12,861 nt of DNA, from NCBI GenBank assembly GCA_035491935.1, contig DATJJW010000291.1, positions 1 to 12,861 on the forward strand. Reading direction: 5' to 3'. The notes below the pieces were generated by a model. It saw only the letters and a program-made list of their open reading frames with translations. It searched no databases and was not told the origin of the DNA. This DNA is from DATJJW01 sp035491935 (GTDB lineage: Bacteria; Pseudomonadota; Alphaproteobacteria; ATCC43930; CGMCC-115725). Positions 1 through 6,179 of the stretch are shown here, piece after piece; the first letter of the stretch is position 1, and every line of letters begins with the position of its first letter. Both the position numbers and the translations under genes were made by a program.

Positions 1-580
1 CCGCCTTCACCGCTTCATCGAGCAGCTCGGCCGCCGGCACGATGCGCGCGACGAGGCCCGAACGTTCGGCCTCGGCCGCATCCATCATCCGGCCGGTCAG
101 CACCAGATCCATGGCCTTGGCCTTGCCGATGGCGCGGGTCAGGCGCTGCGTGCCGCCGCAGCCAGGGATGATGCCCAGCGTGATCTCCGGCTGGCCGAAT
201 TTGGCGGTGTCGGCGGCAATGATGAAGTCACACATCATTGCGACCTCGCAGCCGCCGCCCAGCGCATAGCCCGCGACCGCCGCGATCACTGGCTTGCGGC
301 ACTGCGTAATGCGTTCCCAGCCGCTGGTGATGAAGTCTTCCAGATAGGCCGAGACGAAGCTCTTGGGCGCCATCTCCTTGATGTCGGCGCCGGCGGCGAA
401 AGCCTTCTCGCTGCCGGTGAGCACAATGGCGCCAAGCGTATCGTCCGCCTCCATGGCGTCGAGGGCCAGGCCCAGTTCGCGCACCAGCTGCTCGCACAGC
501 GCGTTCAACGCCTTGGGGCGGTTCAGGGTCACGATGCCCACGGCGCCGCGCTTTTCGGTCAGGACCGTCTCGAAGCTCAT
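1..580 (-). CDS. Enoyl-CoA hydratase/isomerase (crotonase family), C-terminus cut by window edge
   Basis: Expected reaction: hydration of trans-2-enoyl-CoA to 3-hydroxyacyl-CoA in fatty-acid or branched-chain degradation, in the cytoplasm. The 193 visible residues align along their whole length with short crotonases. The oxyanion-hole segment AAGADIK is at about 62-68, with ALGGGCE at 106-112. Glu112 and Glu132 sit where the two catalytic glutamates of rat mitochondrial crotonase lie. PGCGGTQRL at 139-147 is the usual PGxGGTQRL signature, with Cys where Ala is common. The family is about 255-260 residues long, so roughly 65 residues lie beyond base 1. The start ATG (580-578) has GAGGG about 7 bases upstream. 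The PAS gene upstream on the same strand ends 26 bases before this start, so co-transcription is possible. Both catalytic Glu are present, so hydratase is more likely than a pure isomerase, but the substrate cannot be read. Confidence 0.93.
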   Translation of the reverse strand, partial: MSFETVLTEKRGAVGIVTLNRPKALNALCEQLVRELGLALDAMEADDTLGAIVLTGSEKAFAAGADIKEMAPKSFVSAYLEDFITSGWERITQCRKPVIAAVAGYALGGGCEVAMMCDFIIAADTAKFGQPEITLGIIPGCGGTQRLTRAIGKAKAMDLVLTGRMMDAAEAERSGLVARIVPAAELLDEAVKA

Positions 581-606
581 GCCTTGCCCTCGCGCTTGAT
601 GCGCCG

Positions 607-1122
607 TCAGCGGCGCGCGGGCATTTTCGTCTGATGGATGATCACCGACAAGAGCATATCGACCTGGCGGCCGTCGCGGGCAAGCGGCACCGTCAGGCGT
701 TCGACCGCTTCGATATCCGGCGAATTGCCAAGCCGGGGCTTGCCCCGGTAGTAGGACGGGCGGGCGTGGTTCACCAGGCCGAGATAATCATCCCACACGG
801 CCGAGCCCGGCAGGTGCGGGAAAATCTCGTCCAGCCAGCGTCCGGTGTGGTCGCCATAGACCGCCGATCCCGCCGTACCGATGAGGCGATAGCGCAGGCG
901 CAGCGGCTCGCGCACGACATCGATGAGCTTCAGCCACGGCAGGAGATGCGGAATCTCGATCGGGTCGAGGTGCTGGCGGCCGGGCAAGGGACCGGTGCCG
1001 CTTTCGACCCGCAGGTGCAGCGATCGCCAGTAATCGTAGAATTGTCCGATGCGGGCGTCCCAATCCGCCTGGCGTCTGAAGGCTGAGGGGACGCCATCAT
1101 GCGGCATATCGTCTTGCGTCAT
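607..1122 (-). CDS. PAS_5-type PAS domain protein
   Basis: About 171 residues, one domain, no transmembrane segment and no output domain. The middle resembles the PAS_5 family: a WDARIGQFYDYWRSL helix, DPIEIPHLLPWLKLIDV, RLRYRLIGTA, then YGDHTGRWLDE, ending in PLARDGRQVDMLLSVI, which is the last PAS strands. The family is typical of Alphaproteobacteria and its ligands are mostly unknown. The frame stays open upstream to a GTG at 1230, but codons between 1230 and 1123 (ATA, AGA, CGA, TTG, CCT, GCA) are unlike the GC3-rich body and no ribosome site precedes the GTG. I therefore prefer the ATG at 1122, which has an AGGG about 9 bases upstream. A stand-alone PAS domain may act as a small-molecule sensor through a partner; no partner is visible except the downstream enoyl-CoA hydratase. 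Confidence 0.8.
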   Translation of the reverse strand: MTQDDMPHDGVPSAFRRQADWDARIGQFYDYWRSLHLRVESGTGPLPGRQHLDPIEIPHLLPWLKLIDVVREPLRLRYRLIGTAGSAVYGDHTGRWLDEIFPHLPGSAVWDDYLGLVNHARPSYYRGKPRLGNSPDIEAVERLTVPLARDGRQVDMLLSVIIHQTKMPARR

Positions 1123-1230
1123 GAAATTAGGCCCTGTCGACAATGCCATCCTGGGGGGGAAGCAGGGGGCAAGCTGGATCGGTGCACCTTGGGCCTGAGG
1201 CATCAATCGTCTCGCTTCTATTTGGTTCAC

Positions 1231-1247
1231 TACACGATATACGTGTA
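1231..1247. promoter_or_regulatory. Inverted repeat TACACG-N5-CGTGTA, possible operator
   Basis: A perfect 6-base arm inverted repeat around ATATA. It lies about 110 bases upstream of the preferred PAS start and immediately before the alternative GTG at 1228-1230. Its size and symmetry suit a dimeric regulator. No regulator gene is adjacent, so the binder is unknown. Confidence 0.35.
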
Positions 1248-1319
1248 TGAAGCAAGTTATTTAATTAATAGTTGAGCAGCATAGGCAGCAAAAGTTAACA
1301 CTTCGACAATACGCCTGAC

Positions 1320-1333
1320 AAGTTGTTCAACTT
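1320..1333. promoter_or_regulatory. Palindrome AAGTTG-TT-CAACTT, possible operator
   Basis: A perfect 6-base arm dyad with a 2-base centre, about 90 bases upstream of the SDR start. Further AAGTT half sites lie at 1254 and 1292, which could allow cooperative binding. The regulator is not identified. Confidence 0.35.
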
Positions 1334-1352
1334 AAAGATGCGCATGATTCAT

Positions 1353-1373
1353 CCTGTCCGGGCAACGGACGGG
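1353..1373 (+). promoter_or_regulatory. Hairpin in probable 5' leader of the SDR gene
   Basis: CCTGTCCG and CGGACGGG pair over 8 positions (one T-G) around the loop GGCAA. It ends about 50 bases before the SDR ATG. No T-run follows, so it is not an intrinsic terminator. It could be a leader structure or chance in GC-rich DNA. Confidence 0.2.
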
Positions 1374-1422
1374 GCACTTGGCGGTTGTCCCTCATGGATG
1401 TCCTTCCCCGGGAGTGGGCAGC

Positions 1423-2220
1423 ATGGAATTATCGCTGCAGCATCAAGTCGCCATCGTCACCGGCGCCAGCTCCGGCATCGGCTTGGCCGTCGCGCGAGAA
1501 TTGGCCGCGGCGGGGGCCGCCGTCACGGTCAACTATCACAGCCATGCCGAGCCTGCCGAACGTCTTGCCGCCGAGATCGAGCGGTCCGGCGGCAGGGCGC
1601 GGGCCTTCCAGGCCGATGTCTCGAAGGAGGAAGATGTCGAAAGACTCTTCGTCCAGACCGCCGATGTTTTTGGGGCGATCGATATCGTCATTGCCAATTC
1701 GGGGTTGCAGAAGGATGCGTCGATCGCCGAGATGACGCTGGAACAGTGGCGGGGCGTGCTCGACGTCAATCTCACCGGACAGTTCCTGTGCGCCCGCGCG
1801 GCAATCCGCCGTTTCCGCGCCCAGGGCGACCGCGGGGTCTCGCGTGCCATCGGCAAGATCCTGTGCATGAGTTCGGTCCATGAGGTCATCCCCTGGGCCG
1901 GCCATGTCAACTACGCCGCATCGAAGGGCGGGATCTCGCTGATGATGAAGACCTTGGCGCAGGAGGTGGCAGCCGAGCGTATCCGCGTCAACGCCGTGGC
2001 GCCCGGCGCCATCGCCACCAACATCAACAAGGAAGCGACCCATGGCGAGGCGGCCGAGAAGCTGTTGAAGCTCATCCCCTATGGCCGCATCGGCGCGGCG
2101 GAGGATGTGGCGCGTGCCGCCTTGTTCCTGGTTTCGGACCTGGCCGATTACGTGGTCGGCACGACGCTCTTCGTCGATGGCGGCATGTGCCTCTATCCTG
2201 CGTTCAAGGATAACGGCTAG
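1423..2220 (+). CDS. SDR oxidoreductase, glucose 1-dehydrogenase-like
   Basis: A 265-residue classical short-chain dehydrogenase. The cofactor motif TGASSGIG is at 13-20, the structural Asn is in DVN at 116, and the triad Ser151-Tyr164-Lys168 is in MSSVHE and YAASK. MSSVHEVIPW and the C-terminal LFVDGGMxxYPAF strongly recall Bacillus glucose 1-dehydrogenase (beta-D-glucose + NAD(P)+ to gluconolactone). Compared with that enzyme there is an extra loop GVSRAIGK at 138-145, and the NNAG motif reads ANSG (91-94). The start at 1423 has GGGAG (1410-1414) 8 bases upstream and begins just before the first beta strand; the in-frame ATG at 1378 adds an unrelated 15-residue tail and has no ribosome site. 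All catalytic residues are present. Family assignment is secure, but glucose as substrate is inference from local similarity. Confidence 0.9.
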   Translation: MELSLQHQVAIVTGASSGIGLAVARELAAAGAAVTVNYHSHAEPAERLAAEIERSGGRARAFQADVSKEEDVERLFVQTADVFGAIDIVIANSGLQKDASIAEMTLEQWRGVLDVNLTGQFLCARAAIRRFRAQGDRGVSRAIGKILCMSSVHEVIPWAGHVNYAASKGGISLMMKTLAQEVAAERIRVNAVAPGAIATNINKEATHGEAAEKLLKLIPYGRIGAAEDVARAALFLVSDLADYVVGTTLFVDGGMCLYPAFKDNG

Positions 2221-2239
2221 CGGTTTGATGGTGGGGCGC

Positions 2240-3301
2240 CTAAGGCGTTAGCATGTCCCAGGCGAGCGGCGTGCCACGCTTGAGGTCGCGGGCGGCGCGC
2301 CGACCCAGCACCTCGGGCAGATGCTTGGGTGCGAGGCCCAGGCCCGGCCGGATCGAGCGAACATGCTCCGGCCCCAGCACCGCGCCGGTTGCGACATCGG
2401 CTACGACATAGAGCGAGCGGCGGAAGTCGCGGCCGCCGCCCTCGCTGGGCTTGGGCGCGTCGTCGACCTTGCCCAACGCCGACCAGGCCTCGCGGCAGCT
2501 GCGCACCAGCTCCGCCAGTTCATGGGCTTCGAGCGAGAAGGCGCTGTCGACACCGCCATCGGCGCGGGCGAGCGTGAAATGCTTCTCGATCGCGACGGCA
2601 CCCAACGCCACGGCGGCGATGGGCACCAGCGTGCCCATGGTGTGGTCGGACAAGCCGATCTCGCAGCCATGGCGGGTTTTGAGATAGGGGATGGTGACGA
2701 GGTCGCTCTCGGCCACCGGTGTCGGATAGCCGCTGGTGCAGTGGAGCAGCAGGATCGGGTTGTCGCCGATCTCGCGCACCGCGGCCACCGCCTCCTCGAT
2801 CTCGGTCTGGGTTGCCAGCCCCGTCGACATGATCAGGGGCTTGCCGGTGCGTGCGGCGTATTGGATGAGCGGCAGGTCGATCAGCTCGAAGGAGGCGATC
2901 TTGAAGGCGGGCGTACCCAGCCGCTCCAGCATATCGATCGCCGTCGGGTCGAAGGGCGAGGAGAACAGGGTGATGCCGATCTCGCGGGCATGGGCGAACA
3001 GTGCCTCGTGCCAATCCCAGGGCGTCGAAGCCTCCTGATAGAGGTCGTAAAGGGTGCGGCCTTCCCACAAGCCGCCGCCGATGCGGAATTCCGGTCCATC
3101 ATGGTCGATGGTGATGGTGTCGGCGGTGTAGCTCTGGATCTTCACGGCATCGGCGCCTGCCGCCTTCGCCGCATCGATCAGCGCCAGCGCACGGGCAAGC
3201 TCGCCCTTGTGGTTGCCGGACATCTCGGCGATCACATAGGGCGGGTGTGCCGGGCCGATCTTCCGGCCATCGATGATCATCTCACGCATGGCGCCGACCA
3301 T
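2240..3301 (-). CDS. pseI: Pseudaminic acid synthase (NeuB/PseI family)
   Basis: Condenses phosphoenolpyruvate with a six-carbon amino sugar to make a nonulosonic acid, used to decorate flagellin, capsule or LPS. Of 353 residues, the NeuB barrel spans about 20-280 and an SAF (antifreeze-like) domain about 293-353, the full family architecture. Visible signatures: IAEMSGNH (24-31), KIQSYTAD, SSPFDPTA, FKIASFE, LSDHT with His220, and EKHFT with His241, the latter two matching NeuB metal ligands. The segment GGLWEGRTLYDLYQEASTPW (76-95) is characteristic of PseI rather than NeuB or LegI. The start at 3301 has GAGGGG about 10 bases upstream. The gene follows the DUF2269 gene by about 21 bases on the same strand. 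None of PseB, PseC, PseH, PseG or PseF is in the window, so the rest of the pathway must be elsewhere. Subfamily call is moderately sure. Confidence 0.85.
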   Translation of the reverse strand: MVGAMREMIIDGRKIGPAHPPYVIAEMSGNHKGELARALALIDAAKAAGADAVKIQSYTADTITIDHDGPEFRIGGGLWEGRTLYDLYQEASTPWDWHEALFAHAREIGITLFSSPFDPTAIDMLERLGTPAFKIASFELIDLPLIQYAARTGKPLIMSTGLATQTEIEEAVAAVREIGDNPILLLHCTSGYPTPVAESDLVTIPYLKTRHGCEIGLSDHTMGTLVPIAAVALGAVAIEKHFTLARADGGVDSAFSLEAHELAELVRSCREAWSALGKVDDAPKPSEGGGRDFRRSLYVVADVATGAVLGPEHVRSIRPGLGLAPKHLPEVLGRRAARDLKRGTPLAWDMLTP

Positions 3302-3322
3302 AGCGTTCTTGCCCCTCGCTGC

Positions 3323-3796
3323 CTACAGGCTGGGTTTCGTTACCATTAGCCAGATGATGCCCAGGACCGCGGCGAAGGCCGGGAAGCCGAAGGCGAACCA
3401 CCAGCGATAGAGGGTGAAATAGGCCGGCGGCAGCATCTCGCCGCGCCGCATCGCCAGGCGGGCCAGGTCGCGCATGCGGATCTGCATCCACACGACCGGC
3501 AGCCAGAAGGCGCCGGTGACGGCAAAGAGGATGAGGCAGAGGCCGATCCAGCCGGACAGGATCGGCACCCCCGTCAACTGCGCGAGGCCGATGCCGGTGA
3601 TCGGCTGCAGGATGACGGCCGTGGCGGTGAAGACCGTGTCGGCGATCACCACGGTGCCGGCGGTATGGGCGACGATTGCGGGATCGCGCGTGCGGTGGGC
3701 CATGACCATGAAGAAGGCGATGCCGGAGCCGGTGCCGAACAGGACCGTCGCCCCAATGATGTGCGCCGTAACCAGCAGCGGATAGAGCAGATCCAT
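3323..3796 (-). CDS. DUF2269-family integral membrane protein
   Basis: A 157-residue hydrophobic protein with about four membrane helices (about 4-30, 44-66, 79-104 and 131-152) joined by short basic loops (MQIRMRDLARLAMRRGE). The start LLYPLLVTAHIIGATVLFGTG with His12 matches the DUF2269 pattern, a family of unknown function. The ATG at 3796-3794 shares its A with the last base of the TGA of the upstream SDR-DoxX gene (TGATG), indicating translational coupling. A TTG at 3799 would add one Met but is less likely. From memory, DUF2269 proteins recur beside SDR-DoxX fusions in other proteobacteria, which suggests a joint membrane function. No catalytic motif is visible. Confidence 0.8.
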   Translation of the reverse strand: MDLLYPLLVTAHIIGATVLFGTGSGIAFFMVMAHRTRDPAIVAHTAGTVVIADTVFTATAVILQPITGIGLAQLTGVPILSGWIGLCLILFAVTGAFWLPVVWMQIRMRDLARLAMRRGEMLPPAYFTLYRWWFAFGFPAFAAVLGIIWLMVTKPSL

Positions 3797-5085
3797 CAAC
3801 GTTCATCCATGATCGCGAGCGTGGCCAGCGCCAACATGGCCGCAGGGATTGTCTTGACGAATGGACCCAACGGATCGAGCCAGAGATCGGGTCGGCATAT
3901 CACGCCGCCCAGCATATAGGCAGCTGAAACTGCAACCATGCCGATAAGGGCGGCCGGTGCCGCCCGACGCCAGGCGACGGCGAATCCCAGGGCGATGTCG
4001 GCCAGCGAGCCCCCGACGACCTGAAGGTCGGCAAGTGATTGGCCCATCCCGGCCTGGGTCAACAGCGCGGCCGCCTGCGGTTCGCGCAGCAATCCGATGA
4101 TACCGGAGATCAGCCAGAACAGGCTGAGGACAATGAGGTTCGCCGGCTTGACGAAATAGAGCCGCGCAAACCAGCGTTCCTGCACGCCGGGAACCCAGAG
4201 ATTGAGCATCTGGTCGAGCGACCGGAGGGTAAGACCGAGGCGGGCGGCGTCGGCGCTGTTGCCGGTGATGCCCTGGCGCAGCTGTTCGAGCGTCGTCGTA
4301 CGCATCGGGCTGCGCCAGCCGAGATAGGCCAGCCCATCGCAGATCCGGGCAGTGCTGCGGATCAGAGCCGGCGGCAGGTGGATGATTGGCGCGGGTGTCA
4401 GGCCAAGCCAGCGCCGCAGCCGCGGCACCAGTGCCGCGAGCGGGATCGGCTGGTCGTGCATGAGATCGATGGTCACCCGCTTCGGTACCTCGGGCGCCAG
4501 CGCATGCCGGACCGCTTCGGTCAGATCCTCGATCGCGACAGGCTGGATCAGGCTCTCGCCATGGACGATCGGCGTGATGCCGGGCAGGCCGGCCAGTCCA
4601 CGCAGCAAGGCGCTGCCGCCATAGGCAGCCGGCGCCAGCACCAGCCCCGGCCGCAGGATGATCCAATCGAGCGGCGACTCGCGCAGCGCGGCTTCTGCGG
4701 CAAGCTTGGTGTGATTGAAGGCAGTGGTGCGCGCCTCGGCCAAGCCCGCGGCCGAGATATGGACGAAGCGGGTGATGCCGGCGATTCGGCAGGCCTCGCA
4801 TAGATGCCGCAGGCCGTCGACGTGGACGGCGGCAAGGTTGTCGCGCGGACTGTCCTGCAGAGCGCCCGCGCAGTTGACCACGCCATCGATGCCGGCGAGC
4901 AGGGGAGCCCAGAGCGCGGCCGTCATATGGGTGAAATCGGCGTGGACCCAACTGATGTCCGGCCGGCTCGTCCTGGCGCGTCGGATGCCGCGGCCGGTGG
5001 CGACGATGTCATGGCCGGCGGCAGACAAGGCGGCAACCACATGGCTGCCGATCAGGCCGTTGGCGCCGGTAATGAGGAGGCGCAT
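3796..5085 (-). CDS. NAD(P)-binding SDR fused to C-terminal DoxX-like membrane domain
   Basis: 429 residues in two parts. Residues 1-290 form an extended/atypical SDR: TGANGLIG (6-13) with Gly7, Gly10 and Gly13, NCAGA at 71-75, HISAAG around Ser111, and LRPGLVLAP at 144-152. Where YxxxK is expected the sequence reads Phe123-N-H-T-Lys127, so the catalytic Tyr is missing. Residues 305-429 carry about four hydrophobic helices (about 315-333, 352-371, 378-396 and 409-425), beginning ARLYFVKPANLIVLSLFWLISGIIGL, typical of the DoxX-like family. The Rossmann part thus faces the cytoplasm from the inner membrane. The start at 5085 has AAGGAA about 6 bases upstream, overlapping the LysR stop codon. 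It overlaps the DUF2269 gene by one base. A membrane redox or binding role is inference; the substrate is unknown. Confidence 0.85.
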   Translation of the reverse strand: MRLLITGANGLIGSHVVAALSAAGHDIVATGRGIRRARTSRPDISWVHADFTHMTAALWAPLLAGIDGVVNCAGALQDSPRDNLAAVHVDGLRHLCEACRIAGITRFVHISAAGLAEARTTAFNHTKLAAEAALRESPLDWIILRPGLVLAPAAYGGSALLRGLAGLPGITPIVHGESLIQPVAIEDLTEAVRHALAPEVPKRVTIDLMHDQPIPLAALVPRLRRWLGLTPAPIIHLPPALIRSTARICDGLAYLGWRSPMRTTTLEQLRQGITGNSADAARLGLTLRSLDQMLNLWVPGVQERWFARLYFVKPANLIVLSLFWLISGIIGLLREPQAAALLTQAGMGQSLADLQVVGGSLADIALGFAVAWRRAAPAALIGMVAVSAAYMLGGVICRPDLWLDPLGPFVKTIPAAMLALATLAIMDER

Positions 5086-5094
5086 CGTTCTTCC

Positions 5095-6003
5095 TTAGCC
5101 CGCCAGTGCGGCCGGCAGGGCGCTGGCCAGGTAGCTTAGCAGCTGGCGTACGGCCGAGGTGGCGCCGCGGCGTGACGGATAGAGACCGTAGATGGTGGCG
5201 GGGGCCGGCGCCCAATCGCTCAGGATCTCGACCAGGCGGCCGGCGGCGATGTCCTCGCCGCAGGCATAGCGCGGCAATTGGGCGATGCCGCCGCCGGCGA
5301 GCGCGGTCGTCTTCAGCAGCGCGGCGTTGTCGGTGGCGAAACGGGGGTTGAAGTCGAACTCGACCGGTTCGCCGCCGGGGCTGCGCAGCGACCAGCGGAA
5401 ACCGCCTTCCATCCCGGTGAGGCCCAGGCACTGGAAGCCGTCGAGGTCGCCTGGATGGCGCAAGATGCCATAGCGCCGGACCAATGCCGGGCTGGCCACC
5501 AGGCAGAGCGGCACCTGGCCCAGCCGGCGCGCGACGGCATCGGTCGCCTCCAGCTCGCCCGAGACGGCGATGCGCAGCGCCAGGTCGATGCGATCCTGGA
5601 TCAGCTCGGGCGGCCGGTGCCCCAGCAGGACGGTGAAACGCACCTTGGGATGCAGCCCGGCGAATTCCGACAGTAGGCGGCTCAGCACGAATTCACCCAT
5701 TAGCACCGGCGCATGCAGGCGCACCATGCCGCTTGGTTCCGAGATCGCCTCCTGCGCGGCCGCTTCCGCCGCCTCCGCCTCGATCAGCATGCTCTTGGCA
5801 TGGCGGTAGACGGTCTCGCCGGTCGGTGTCATGGCGAAGCCCTGGGCCGAGCGGTGCAGCAGCCTCGTGCCTAGCCGTTCCTCCAGGGCCGATAGCCGGC
5901 GGCTCAGCCGCGATTTCGGGATGCCGGTTTCGCGCTCGGCCGCCGAGAAGCCGCGCGCCTCGACCACCCGGGTCAGGAGATAGAGGTCGTTGAGGAAGTC
6001 CAT
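5095..6003 (-). CDS. LysR-family transcriptional regulator
   Basis: 302 residues, normal LTTR length. The winged helix-turn-helix spans about 3-60 (FLNDLYLLTRVVEARGFSAA, SRLSRRLSALEERLGTRLL). A linker helix follows and then an effector domain of about 90-295 (VRLHAPVLMGEFVLSRLLSEF, DNAALLKTTALAGGGIAQLP). I place the start at the ATG 6003-6001. The frame extends to 6081, but a perfect TATAAT (minus strand, 6045-6040) lies inside that extension, so the transcript would begin near 6033 and exclude it. Nine bases separate its stop from the SDR-DoxX start, so it probably heads that operon. The divergent pirin gene is the other likely target. LysR beside divergent pirin is, from memory, a recurring arrangement. 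Confidence 0.93.
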   Translation of the reverse strand: MDFLNDLYLLTRVVEARGFSAAERETGIPKSRLSRRLSALEERLGTRLLHRSAQGFAMTPTGETVYRHAKSMLIEAEAAEAAAQEAISEPSGMVRLHAPVLMGEFVLSRLLSEFAGLHPKVRFTVLLGHRPPELIQDRIDLALRIAVSGELEATDAVARRLGQVPLCLVASPALVRRYGILRHPGDLDGFQCLGLTGMEGGFRWSLRSPGGEPVEFDFNPRFATDNAALLKTTALAGGGIAQLPRYACGEDIAAGRLVEILSDWAPAPATIYGLYPSRRGATSAVRQLLSYLASALPAALAG

Positions 6004-6034
6004 CGTGGTCCGGCTGGTGGCGGGGACATCATCG

Positions 6035-6080
6035 TTGCAATTATAGAACGGATTGTTGCGAAACGAAGCCTTTCTTCGCA
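6035..6080 (-). promoter_or_regulatory. LysR promoter and putative LTTR operator
   Basis: On the minus strand a perfect -10 box TATAAT lies at 6045-6040, with a weak TTCGTT (6067-6062) at 16 bases as -35. The inverted repeat TGCGAA (6057-6062) - N12 - TTCGCA (6075-6080) covers that -35, where a bound LysR protein could repress its own gene. The first arm is part of TTGCGAAAC (6056-6064), repeated exactly at 6123-6131 nearer the pirin gene. LysR proteins usually bind interrupted dyads between divergent genes, so this is the best candidate site. Confidence 0.5.
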
Positions 6081-6179
6081 TGACAATACATGGAAGATTG
6101 CGCCCGCCGACACCGTAGAATCTTGCGAAACAGCAAAACTTTTCTCGAATGCCCGATCCTTTTTGGTCGTGAGCCGCTG

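Larger units (their letters stand above)
1123..1422. promoter_or_regulatory. 300-base intergenic control region between divergent PAS and SDR genes
   Basis: No convincing gene lies here. The centre (about 1231-1345) is clearly AT-rich against a GC-rich background and includes TTAATTAA at 1261-1268. It contains two dyads (1231-1247 and 1320-1333) and a GC hairpin (1353-1373), listed separately. AAGTT occurs at 1254, 1292 and 1320, and its complement AACTT at 1329-1333. This AT-rich, dyad-rich sequence between divergent starts suggests back-to-back promoters, but I could not settle any -35/-10 pair. Confidence 0.5.

Noticed and set aside
2321..3349. 342-residue open frame on the plus strand opposite pseI
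   Set aside because: Antisense shadow of a GC-rich gene; low-complexity Arg/Gly/Asp composition, no recognisable domain, while the minus frame is a full PseI.
3803..4951. 382-residue minus-strand frame overlapping the SDR-DoxX gene
   Set aside because: Arg/Pro/Gly-rich out-of-frame translation of the same strand; the SDR-DoxX frame has clear Rossmann and membrane signatures.
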